Source of the DNA: Sphingomonas changnyeongensis
Lineage (GTDB): Bacteria > Pseudomonadota > Alphaproteobacteria > Sphingomonadales > Sphingomonadaceae
Direction of reading: 5' to 3'
DNA length: 64,000 bases
NCBI RefSeq assembly: GCF_009913435.1
Contig: NZ_CP047895.1
Location: forward strand, 62,001 to 126,000
The position numbers and the translations under genes are program-made. Position 1 is the stretch's first letter; each line of letters opens with the position of its first letter. This document shows, piece after piece, positions 53,512 through 60,969 of the stretch. Below the pieces are notes generated by a model, which did no database searches, was not told the DNA's origin, and worked only from the letters and a program-made list of their open reading frames with translations.

Positions 53512-53969
53512 AGCGCCTGGGCGGCGGCCAGCACCTCGGCGGCGTGGCCGGGCACCTTCACCTTGCGCCAGATGCGCGCGATCCGCCCTTCGGCATCGAT
53601 CAGGAAGGTCGACCGGTCGATGCCCATATAGGTTTTGCCATACATGCTCTTTTCCACCCACGCCCCGAACGCTTCGAGCAGTGCGTTGTCGGTGTCGGTC
53701 GCGAGCGGAAAGGAAAGGCCATATTTGGCGGTGAAGGACTGGTGCTTCTTCGCGCTGTCCTTGGACACGCCCAGAATGGCGGTGCCGGCGGCATCGAACG
53801 CGGCGGCAAGTTCGGAGAATGCCTGGGCTTCCTTGGTGCAGCCGGGCGTATCATCCTTGGGATAGAAATAGAGCACCAGCTTGCGCCCGCGCCACGCGGC
53901 CAGCGTCGTCTGCGCGCCGTCCATCGCCTCGAACGCCGCCTCGGGTGCCATGTCGCCGACCTGAACCAT
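53508..53969 (-). CDS. bcp: Thioredoxin-dependent peroxiredoxin (Bcp/PrxQ)
   Basis: A 153-residue peroxiredoxin that reduces H2O2 and organic peroxides. Peroxidatic Cys44 is in YPKDDTPGCTKEAQAF. The usual PrxQ resolving Cys five residues later is Gln49 here, and no other Cys is present, so it must work as a 1-Cys enzyme or with an external thiol. It lies between glnE and DUF455 in an operon. Confidence 0.92.
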   Translation of the reverse strand: MVQVGDMAPEAAFEAMDGAQTTLAAWRGRKLVLYFYPKDDTPGCTKEAQAFSELAAAFDAAGTAILGVSKDSAKKHQSFTAKYGLSFPLATDTDNALLEAFGAWVEKSMYGKTYMGIDRSTFLIDAEGRIARIWRKVKVPGHAAEVLAAAQAL

Positions 53970-53974
53970 GATCC

Positions 53975-56728
53975 TCAGCCCTCCTCGCTCCGCGCGACGA
54001 TCCGCGCCCAGCATTCAGCGACGCTTTGCCGCGCGGCGGCATAGCCTGCAAGCAGGTCCGGCCAGTCGGCAAAGCCGCAGGCCCGGGCGACCAGCGCCCG
54101 GCCGGGCGGCGGCGGTTCCTGCGCATCGGGGGCGACGAGGCGCAGCGTCACCAGCAGCCGGGTCAGCATGTCATGCGCGGGCCCGAGCGCGGCCGGCAGA
54201 TGCCCGGCCTCCACAAGCGCGGCAATCGCGCGCCGCAGATCGGGATCGACGCCGGTCCGGTGCTCAAGCTGGGCGACATGGACGCAGAACTCCAGATCCA
54301 CCAGCCCGCCTTCGACGAGCTTGGCGTCGAGCGGCCCGGCGGGCGGCTTGTGGGCGCGCATGTCGCGCCGCATCGCGACCGCATCGGCCAGCAGCTTAGG
54401 GATGTCGCGCGGCGCGCCGAGCGCGGCGTCGATCGCCGCCTGCACCGCCGCCCGCGCCGCCGGCGACCCATAGACCGGGCGCGCGCGCGCCAGCGCCATA
54501 TGTTCCCAGGTCCAGGCCTCGCGCGCCTGATAATCGGCAAAGGACTGCACGGTGACCGCCAGCAGCCCCTTCGCCCCCGACGGGCGCAGCCGGGTGTCGA
54601 CATCGTAAAGCGGCCCGGCGGCGGTGGGTGCCGACAAGGCGGCGGTCACGCGCTGGGCAAGCCTTGCATAATAGCGTGTCGCCTCCAACGGGCGCGGCCC
54701 ATCCGATTCGGCCATGAAATCGCCGGTGAACAGATAGACGAGATCAAGGTCCGACGCATGGGTCAGCGCCCGCCCGCCGAGCCGGCCGAGCGCGATCATC
54801 GTCAGCTCGCTGCCCGGAACCCGGCCGTGGGCGGCGACATGTTCGGCAATCGCCGCATCGGCGAGCGTGACCAGCGCCGCCTCGGCGACGCGCGCATAGC
54901 CGGCGGCGACGTCGAGCGGGTCGCTCGCACCCTCGATAATCTGCACGCCGAGCGCAAAGCGGCGTTCGCCAACCGCCTGGCGGACATGATCGAGCAGCCC
55001 CTCATAGCCCCGGTCCGCATCGCCGCCCGCAAACTGCGCGGCGAGCGTGCCCAGATCGGGCGGCAGCGCAAAGGCGGTGGCGTCGATCAGCCCGTCGAGC
55101 AGGTCGGGCCGCCGCCCGAGATCGGCGGCAAGCGCCGGCGCATGGCTGAGAATGCCGGCGAGCAGCCGGGCGAGCGCCGGGCGCGCGGCGAGCAGGCGGA
55201 AAAAGTTGAGCGCGGTCGGCACGCGCGCGACAATGTCGTCCAGCCGGTGCAGCGCACGATCGGGATCGGGGGCCTGGCCCAGCGCGGTCACAAGCACCGG
55301 CAGCATGTCTTCCAGTGCAGCCCGCGCGGCCGCGCTCTGCAGCGCGCGCACGCCGCCGCCGCGCCAGCGCGCAATCGTCGCGCGCGCCGGGCCGGGGGGA
55401 TCGAACCCGGCCTCGGCAAGCGCGCGGTCGAGCGCGTCATCGTCAAGCGGCAGGCCCGGCGCGGCATCGGCACCCAGCGCGCCATAGATGTCGGCCACGG
55501 CGGCAACATGCGGCGCAAGCGTGGCGACCAGCGCCGCCCCGTCGTCCAGCCCGTGCAGCCGCGCGACCGAATCGAGTGCCGCGGCATCGGCGGGCAGTTC
55601 ATGCGTCTGCCGGTCATCGACCATCTGCAGCCGGTGCTCGATCGCGCGATACAGCCGATAGGCGGTCGCCAGCCGCCCGGCCTCGCCCGCCTCGACCAGC
55701 CCGCGCGCGGCGAGCGCAGCCAGCGCATCGAGCGTGGTGGCAAGGCGCAGCTCGCGGTCGCGCCCGCCATGGATCAGCTGGTGGATCTGGGTGAAGAACT
55801 CGACCTCGCGGATGCCGCCCCGGCCGCGCTTCAGATCGAAGCCCGGACCCAGCATCTGGCCGGCGGCATGATGCGCGCGGATCTGGCGCGACATCGCCTG
55901 CATCTCGCCGATCGCGCCGAAATCGAGCGCGCGCCGCCAGACAAAGGGGCGCACCGCCTCAAGAAACATCCGCCCCAGATCGGCATCGCCCGCCGCCGCG
56001 CGGGCGCGGACGAACGCCGCGCGTTCCCAGGCAAGGGCGCTCGATTCATAATAGCCGATCGCCGCCTCCACCGGCAGCGCGATGGGCGTGACCTCGGGCG
56101 AGGGCCTCAGCCGCAGATCGACCCGGAACACATAGCCATCGGCATCGCGCGCCTGCAGCAGCTCGACAACGCGCCGCCCGATCCTGACCGCCGCCTCGCC
56201 CGGCTCCTCGCGCGGGCGGCAGGGCAGGGTGTCGGGATCGAACAGGAAGATCGGGTCGATGTCCGACGAATAATTGAGCTCGCGCCCGCCATGCTTGCCA
56301 AGCGCGATCGCGGCAAAGCCCCGGATGGGCGCGCCGGGCGTGCGCTCGGCAATCGCCGCCGCGATCGCGCGGTCGAGCGCAAGATCGGCCAGATCCGACA
56401 GCGTGGCGGTGACGGTTTCGAGATCGATCAGCCCGGCCAGATCGCCGATCGCCAGCACCAGCGCCAGCCGCGCCCGCAGCCGGCGCAGCGTGCGCGCGAG
56501 CGGATCCCCCGGCGTCTCGGCCCGCGCGGCGGCGAGCGCGCCGGCCAGATCGCCTGCCGCCAGCAACGCGTCCAGATCGGGATGACGGTCGAGCAGGTGG
56601 CGCAGAAACGGGGCATGGGCGCGCGCGCGGGCAATGGCGTCGCGCGCCGCCGCCACAGGGGCGGCGGGATCGGCTGGCGGATGCCGGTCGGCGGCGGAGG
56701 AGCGGGGCGGCGGCGCGGCAGGGTCCAT
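53975..56728 (-). CDS. glnE: Bifunctional glutamine synthetase adenylyltransferase/deadenylase
   Basis: Controls glutamine synthetase by attaching or removing AMP according to PII state. 917 residues with two nucleotidyltransferase domains: GKHGGRELNYSSDIDPIFLF in the N-terminal (deadenylase) half and LGRLGGRALTHASDLDLVYLF in the C-terminal (adenylyl) half, each with the GG..DxD metal motif. The start at 56728 (MDPAAPPPRSS) follows family length. prxQ follows at 6 bases. Confidence 0.95.
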   Translation of the reverse strand: MDPAAPPPRSSAADRHPPADPAAPVAAARDAIARARAHAPFLRHLLDRHPDLDALLAAGDLAGALAAARAETPGDPLARTLRRLRARLALVLAIGDLAGLIDLETVTATLSDLADLALDRAIAAAIAERTPGAPIRGFAAIALGKHGGRELNYSSDIDPIFLFDPDTLPCRPREEPGEAAVRIGRRVVELLQARDADGYVFRVDLRLRPSPEVTPIALPVEAAIGYYESSALAWERAAFVRARAAAGDADLGRMFLEAVRPFVWRRALDFGAIGEMQAMSRQIRAHHAAGQMLGPGFDLKRGRGGIREVEFFTQIHQLIHGGRDRELRLATTLDALAALAARGLVEAGEAGRLATAYRLYRAIEHRLQMVDDRQTHELPADAAALDSVARLHGLDDGAALVATLAPHVAAVADIYGALGADAAPGLPLDDDALDRALAEAGFDPPGPARATIARWRGGGVRALQSAAARAALEDMLPVLVTALGQAPDPDRALHRLDDIVARVPTALNFFRLLAARPALARLLAGILSHAPALAADLGRRPDLLDGLIDATAFALPPDLGTLAAQFAGGDADRGYEGLLDHVRQAVGERRFALGVQIIEGASDPLDVAAGYARVAEAALVTLADAAIAEHVAAHGRVPGSELTMIALGRLGGRALTHASDLDLVYLFTGDFMAESDGPRPLEATRYYARLAQRVTAALSAPTAAGPLYDVDTRLRPSGAKGLLAVTVQSFADYQAREAWTWEHMALARARPVYGSPAARAAVQAAIDAALGAPRDIPKLLADAVAMRRDMRAHKPPAGPLDAKLVEGGLVDLEFCVHVAQLEHRTGVDPDLRRAIAALVEAGHLPAALGPAHDMLTRLLVTLRLVAPDAQEPPPPGRALVARACGFADWPDLLAGYAAARQSVAECWARIVARSEEG

Positions 56729-56829
56729 GACGCGCAGATGTGGCCAAAGCGCGCGGCGGCTGCAACCGCGTCGGTGCCCGGCCTGCGCACCCGGCAACCC
56801 GGAGCCCGGTTCTGCGTTCACCCTAAAAT

Positions 56830-57134
56830 ATGTTTGATCCCCCGCCCCCGCACCAAGCCCCCGCCGGGCAGCCGTTCAGCCTGCGGAGGTCGAACGGATC
56901 GGGAGCGCGCTTGCCGCCGCCTTCGGCACCGGCCGGGACCGGCACGACCCATGCCACGCCGTGCCGCCCGATCCGGCCCCCTGGCCGGCAGACTGGGACA
57001 CGCTCGCCAGACAGCTGGACGACATCCCTTATCAGCCCGGCCTGCGCCCGGCCGGCGGCTCGCGCGACGCCAGCGCGGCCGCCGGCGGCGCATCGGACGA
57101 TCCGGCGGAACCGGGCGGCCCGGCGCTCAGCTGA
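56830..57134 (+). CDS. Possible small gene convergent with ecfG (needs one frame correction)
   Basis: From ATG 56830 the frame reads MFDPPPPHQAPAGQ. If one of three C5 runs in 56836-56865 lacks a C, it becomes MFDPPAPAPSPRRAAVQPAE and continues VERIGSALAAAFGTGRD, DPAPWPADWDTLARQLDDIP to a TGA at 57134, about 100 residues. Third-position GC is high across the frame. It matches no family I know. Its last 100 bases are antisense to the ecfG 3' end, so one of the two reading frames may be spurious there. The gap 56729-57031 has nothing else. Confidence 0.35.
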
Positions 57135-57823
57135 TCGACATCGGCCATGATCGTCTCGAGCGCGGTCAGGCCCGGCGCGCGCCGGTCTTCGCGGCGCGAC
57201 GGCATCCCACCTTCGCTGAGCAGCGCCTCGAGCGCGACGCGGCCACGCGCCACGCGGCTCTTGATCGTGCCGACCGCCACCCCGCAGATCTCGGCTGCTT
57301 CCTCATAGGCAAAGCCGCCCGCACCGACCAGGATCAGCGCCTCGCGCTGCGGCCGGGGCAGATGCAGCAGCGCGCGGTGCATATCGGCCAGCTCGACATG
57401 CCGGTCCTGCCCCGCCGGGGCCGCCAGCAGCTTGTCCGCCGCCAGCTCGTCCCATTCGCCGCGAAAGCGCGCACGCCGCATCTGCGACAGGAACAGGTTG
57501 CGCAGGATCATGAAGGTCCAGGCGCGCATGTTGGTTCCCGCCTGGAAACGCGCCCGCGCCGCCCAGGCCTTCATCAGCGTTTCCTGCACCAGATCGTCGG
57601 CCAGATCGCGATTGCCCGACAGCGACCGGCCAAAGGCGCGCAGATGCGGGATGACCAGCGCCAGCTGATCACGGAACGCCGCATCGCTGAGCGGCCGATG
57701 CGGCGGCGCACCGGGCGCAAATGCTTCCGGGCCGGAATCCTGCCCGGCTTGAGGAACGTGGCCGGCGATCCCGCCTGCGGGCGCGGGCGACGGCCCGGAC
57801 GGGGACCGCCGCCGCCTGCTCAA
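57032..57823 (-). CDS. ecfG: ECF sigma factor EcfG, general stress response
   Basis: The ECF15-type sigma factor that switches on the general stress regulon. Sigma-2: LSDAAFRDQLALVIPHLRAF, RDLADDLVQETLMKAWAA, GTNMRAWTFMILRN. Sigma-4: LPRPQREALILVGAGGFAYE, EICGVAVGTIKSRVARGRVAL. An unusual 45-residue Pro/Gly-rich stretch precedes sigma-2, and about 35 residues follow the expected end. The only in-frame start found is a TTG overlapping the phyR stop (TTGA) with no ribosome site of its own, so translation is probably coupled to phyR. Confidence 0.92.
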   Translation of the reverse strand: MSRRRRSPSGPSPAPAGGIAGHVPQAGQDSGPEAFAPGAPPHRPLSDAAFRDQLALVIPHLRAFGRSLSGNRDLADDLVQETLMKAWAARARFQAGTNMRAWTFMILRNLFLSQMRRARFRGEWDELAADKLLAAPAGQDRHVELADMHRALLHLPRPQREALILVGAGGFAYEEAAEICGVAVGTIKSRVARGRVALEALLSEGGMPSRREDRRAPGLTALETIMADVDQLSAGPPGSAGSSDAPPAAALASREPPAGRRPG

Positions 57824-58650
57824 GCGGGCACGGTCGCGCGGTCGAAGAACAGCGCCTGGGCGATCGCCGCCTTCACGGTTGCGCGCTGGAACGGCTTGGT
57901 GATCAGGAAGGTCGGCTCGGGCCGTTCGCCGGTCAGCAGCCGCTCGGGAAAGGCGGTGATGAAGATCACGGGCACCGCAAACTCGCCCAATATGTCGCGC
58001 ACCGCGTCGATCCCCGAACTGTCATCGGCCAGCTGAATGTCAGCCAGCACCAGCCCCGGGCGGCGCGCGCGCGCCTGCGCCAGAGCCTCGTCACGGGTCA
58101 CGGCAACGCCGGTCACGTCATGGCCGAGATCGCGCACGATCGTCTCCAGATCCATGGCGATGATCGGCTCGTCCTCGATGATCAGCACATCGGCGCGGGT
58201 CTGCGCCTCGATCTCGGCCAGCGCCTCGGCGACCAGCGTCTCGACCTCGCCCGCATCGACCCCGAGCAGATAGCCGCTGTCGGCAAGCGTGAAGCCTTCC
58301 ATCGCGGTCAGGAGCAGCGCCTGGCGCGGCAGCGGTGTCAGGCGCGCCAGCCGGGCATGGGCCACGGCCTCGTCCCCGATCACGCCGTCCGCCACGCCGC
58401 CCGCGACCGGCGCACGCCCCGCCCCCGGCTCATCGTCATTGGCGCCGTTGACCGATCCCCAGATCGCCTGGAACGTCCGATACAGGCCGAGGCGCGGATC
58501 GATGTCGCGCGGAAACTGTTCCGGCGCATCGACGATCGCCTGCAGCGTCGCCTTCACATAGGCGTCGCCCTGCGCCTGATCGCCGGTCAGCGCGCGGGCA
58601 TAGCGGCGCAGAAAGGGCAGATGCGGGGCCAGATGTTGACCAAGCGTCAT
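57820..58650 (-). CDS. phyR: Anti-anti-sigma response regulator PhyR
   Basis: 276 residues. The N-terminal half mimics an ECF sigma (LPFLRRYARALTGDQAQGDAYV, LPRQALLLTAMEGFTLADS). The C-terminal receiver has acidic pair IIEDEPIIAMDLE, phosphoacceptor Asp in LVLADIQLADD (about 203) and VIFITAFPERLLTGERPEP with Lys in LITKPF. Phosphorylated PhyR binds NepR and frees EcfG. The ATG at 58650 has GGAGGA upstream; a TTG six codons earlier lacks one. Confidence 0.95.
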   Translation of the reverse strand: MTLGQHLAPHLPFLRRYARALTGDQAQGDAYVKATLQAIVDAPEQFPRDIDPRLGLYRTFQAIWGSVNGANDDEPGAGRAPVAGGVADGVIGDEAVAHARLARLTPLPRQALLLTAMEGFTLADSGYLLGVDAGEVETLVAEALAEIEAQTRADVLIIEDEPIIAMDLETIVRDLGHDVTGVAVTRDEALAQARARRPGLVLADIQLADDSSGIDAVRDILGEFAVPVIFITAFPERLLTGERPEPTFLITKPFQRATVKAAIAQALFFDRATVPA

Positions 58651-58955
58651 GTTCGACCAGTCCTCCAATCGTCGCCTGTGTTGCCGCTACCGGCGGAATG
58701 TGGAGCGGCAGCCCCGGCCTGACAAGCGTGCCGGTCCGGCCCGCATCACCCCGCCGGCAGCAAGCGTCGCGCCCGGCGACAGAAAATGGGCGCAAGAGCG
58801 GAACAAACAAAATCGTTGTTGGTTTCACCGCCCGCATGTCCGCATTATTCCTGAGGGGACAATTGCCGGTTTGCGGCAGGGGGTCGTTTACGGCAAGAGA
58901 ATGGCGATCGCTGCGGCGGGCCCGTTGGCCGGGTGCGCCGCGTTTAGGGGCTGGC
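58651..58955. other. Divergent control region between phyR and nepR
   Basis: 305 bases without a supported gene, apart from the EcfG-type promoter at 58800-58824 facing nepR. I found no matching GGAAC/GTT pair facing phyR. Confidence 0.6.
58800..58824 (+). promoter_or_regulatory. EcfG-type promoter of nepR
   Basis: GGAAC (58800-58804) is followed after 17 bases by GTT (58822-58824). This fits the EcfG consensus of alphaproteobacteria (GGAAC, about 17-18 bases, GTT). Transcription would start near 58831, leaving a leader of about 125 bases before nepR and making the anti-sigma gene a target of its own sigma. Confidence 0.68.
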
Positions 58956-59135
58956 TTGATTTTGAGCGCACAACGCAAGGAACCGCAACAGGCGAAAGCG
59001 GCCCGGCCAGCCGGGCATGCCGATCCCCGCCATGCCGACAACAGCGTCGGGCGCGCGCTCCGCGCGCTTTACGAAAGCGCGGTCGAAGAAGATATTCCGC
59101 CCGACATGCTGGATTTGCTCGGCAAGCTCAAATAA
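58956..59135 (+). CDS. nepR: Anti-sigma factor NepR
   Basis: 59 residues from a TTG at 58956 with AGGGG upstream. The conserved NepR core VGRALRALYESAVEEDIPPD, then MLDLLGKLK, forms the two helices that hold EcfG or, after stress, PhyR. The first 30 residues are disordered and Gln/Ala-rich, as usual. It is separated from ecfG, its partner, by phyR and heads the nepR-phyP pair. Confidence 0.9.
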   Translation: MILSAQRKEPQQAKAARPAGHADPRHADNSVGRALRALYESAVEEDIPPDMLDLLGKLK

Positions 59136-59180
59136 CCCTCGGGGCATGGACAGCGCCGCCCCCGCGCGCCGGACGGCAGA

Positions 59181-60764
59181 ATGATCGGCCGCCGCTTCGC
59201 CCGGCTGGCGACCGGCACAAGGCTGCTTGTGCTCTTAAGCCTCGCGCTGCTGCCGCTCGGCTGCCTGGCCGTTTATGCCGCGATCCAGAACAGCCGCAGC
59301 GTCGACCTTGAGCGGCGCGCGCTGCTGCGCATCGCCGCCGACAGCGCGGCACGGCGGCTGGCGGCGGAAATCACCGTCGATGTCACGGCGCTCAGGGCAG
59401 CGGTCAATCTGCTCGACCGCGGTGCCGACGAACTGGCGGTGTGCGCGCGCACGCGCAGCGTGTTCGGAACCGCGCTGCTCGAATCGAACAATTTCCTGCT
59501 TGTGACGCGCGGCGGGCGGCCGATCTGCGGATCGCTTGCCCTCGCCCGCGCCGAGGCGATGTTGGGCCGCCCGATGAACGGCGTGCGCATCGCCGGCCAT
59601 GCGATCGAAATCCATGCGCGCAGCGATACCGGCGCGTTCATCGGCATCGCCCGTTACGGGCTTGCCGATCTGCGCCGCACGGTCACGCCGCAGGAGAGGC
59701 TCTGGCCGCTAAGCGCGGTGCTGACGGCCGGCGATGACCGGCTGGCGCTGATCAGCGAGTTTACGCTGCCGGTGGTCGAACGGCTCGAACGCGTGACGGT
59801 CCGTGTCCCGCGCACGGGGCTGGACCTGATCTTCGCGGTCGAGCGCGCCCCGTTTACCGCCACGCAGATGATCACGATGCTGACCCCGGTGATGATGTGG
59901 GTAGCGGCGCTGGCGGTGGCGTGGCTCGTCATTCACCGCTTCGTGCTCGACCCGCTGGCCCGGCTGCATGCGACGATTTCCGCCTATGAGCCGGGACGGA
60001 TCCTGCCCAGCCCGGCGCGGATGACCGTTCCCGCGCGCGAGATAGCCGATCTGGGCGACACGTTCAGCGCGATCAGCCAGACAGTGGCCGCCCATGAAGC
60101 GCAGCTGGCGCTCGGCCTCACCCGCCAGACGCGGCTGACGCGCGAGGTGCATCACCGGGTGAAGAACAATCTTCAGGTCGTCTCCAGCCTGATCAACCTG
60201 CATGCCCGTGCCGCGCGCGACGAAGAAGCGATTGCGGCCTATACGACGATCGGCCGGCGGGTCGACGCGCTCGCCGTCGTCCACCGCAACCATTTCGCCG
60301 AGCTGGAAGACAATCGCGGCCTCAATCTGCACGGCCTGATCGGCGAACTGACGTCGAACCTGCGCAGCACGGCGATGACCGGCAGCACCATCCAGGCGCT
60401 GCCCGCGATCCGGATCGGTGTGCCCAGCCTGTTCGTCGCGCAGGACACCGCCATTCCGCTCGCCTTTCTGCTGACCGAACTGATCGAGCTGGCGATGACG
60501 ATCGATCCGGCGGCGTCGATCGACATCGAGATTGCCGCCCTCGACACACCGGGGCGCGCACGCCTGACACTCGTGTCGCCGGCGCTTGTCGATGGCGAGC
60601 TGATCGCCCAGCTGCTTGCCGAACGCTATGGCCGGGTGCTGGAAGGGCTGTCGCGCCAGCTGCGGACCCCGCTCCAGCGCGACGGCGAAACGGGCCGCTT
60701 CGCCGTGGATTTTGCGCTGCTCCAGCCTGTGGCCGCGCCGGTTGCGCCACCGCTGCGGGGCTGA
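59181..60764 (+). CDS. phyP: Membrane HisKA_2 sensor kinase-like protein, PhyP type
   Basis: 527 residues: a membrane helix (about 14-35), a periplasmic sensor region, a second helix (about 230-256), a linker, then HisKA_2 with EVHHRVKNNLQVVSSLINLHA (His about 324). The ATP domain is degenerate: the expected Asn-containing N-box is replaced by LLTELIELAMTI, and no DxGxG loop is seen. PhyP of Sphingomonas is a PhyR phosphatase with this general form and genomic setting, so a negative regulator is more likely than an active kinase. This is inferred from synteny and residues. Confidence 0.82.
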   Translation: MIGRRFARLATGTRLLVLLSLALLPLGCLAVYAAIQNSRSVDLERRALLRIAADSAARRLAAEITVDVTALRAAVNLLDRGADELAVCARTRSVFGTALLESNNFLLVTRGGRPICGSLALARAEAMLGRPMNGVRIAGHAIEIHARSDTGAFIGIARYGLADLRRTVTPQERLWPLSAVLTAGDDRLALISEFTLPVVERLERVTVRVPRTGLDLIFAVERAPFTATQMITMLTPVMMWVAALAVAWLVIHRFVLDPLARLHATISAYEPGRILPSPARMTVPAREIADLGDTFSAISQTVAAHEAQLALGLTRQTRLTREVHHRVKNNLQVVSSLINLHARAARDEEAIAAYTTIGRRVDALAVVHRNHFAELEDNRGLNLHGLIGELTSNLRSTAMTGSTIQALPAIRIGVPSLFVAQDTAIPLAFLLTELIELAMTIDPAASIDIEIAALDTPGRARLTLVSPALVDGELIAQLLAERYGRVLEGLSRQLRTPLQRDGETGRFAVDFALLQPVAAPVAPPLRG

Positions 60765-60799
60765 TTGCAGGCCTGCCCGGAAAAAAATGCCCGCAACGC

Positions 60800-60825
60800 G
60801 GAACCGCGACAGGCGGTGCGGCGTT
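60800..60825 (+). promoter_or_regulatory. EcfG-type promoter of the sRNA candidate
   Basis: GGAAC (60800-60804), 17 bases, CGTT (60822-60825). It lies 36 bases after the phyP stop and faces a stretch with no gene but two hairpins and a terminator. The predicted start is near 60832. Confidence 0.72.
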
Positions 60826-60831
60826 TTGGCC

Positions 60832-60935
60832 TTCGGACAGCGATTATTTGCCCCCCCGCTCTCGCTGTCCGCGTACATGGACCCGGAAATGCTGGCCGCC
60901 CCCCGGCCTGTCATTTCCGGGTCCTAGCTGTTTTT
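60832..60935 (+). ncRNA. GsrN-like stress-induced small RNA candidate
   Basis: About 104 bases from the EcfG-type promoter to an intrinsic terminator. Hairpin 1 (ggacagcg 60835-60842 with cgctgtcc 60863-60870) exposes a loop with seven C (60851-60857). Hairpin 2 is the terminator (13 perfect pairs) and its loop holds six C (60899-60904). Caulobacter GsrN is a sigma-T (EcfG) dependent sRNA of about this size that pairs with targets such as katG mRNA through a C-rich loop. Promoter, size, loops and location in the stress island all agree; expression is not shown. Confidence 0.72.
60879..60935 (+). terminator. Intrinsic terminator of the sRNA candidate
   Basis: ggacccggaaatg (60879-60891) pairs perfectly with catttccgggtcc (60912-60924). 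An inner GGCC/GGCC pairing closes a C-rich loop. A T5 run lies at 60931-60935. Confidence 0.85.
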
Positions 60936-60969
60936 CGGGGGACACGGACATTGCGGCGAACCGGCGGCG

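Noticed and set aside
54026..58036. A 1336-codon open frame on the plus strand
   Set aside because: It lies antisense to glnE, ecfG and phyR, is rich in Arg, and has no domain. Long antisense frames are expected in DNA of this GC content.
58698..58955. A long N-terminal extension of NepR
   Set aside because: The upstream codons cross the predicted EcfG promoter and lack a ribosome site. The TTG at 58956 gives the normal NepR length.
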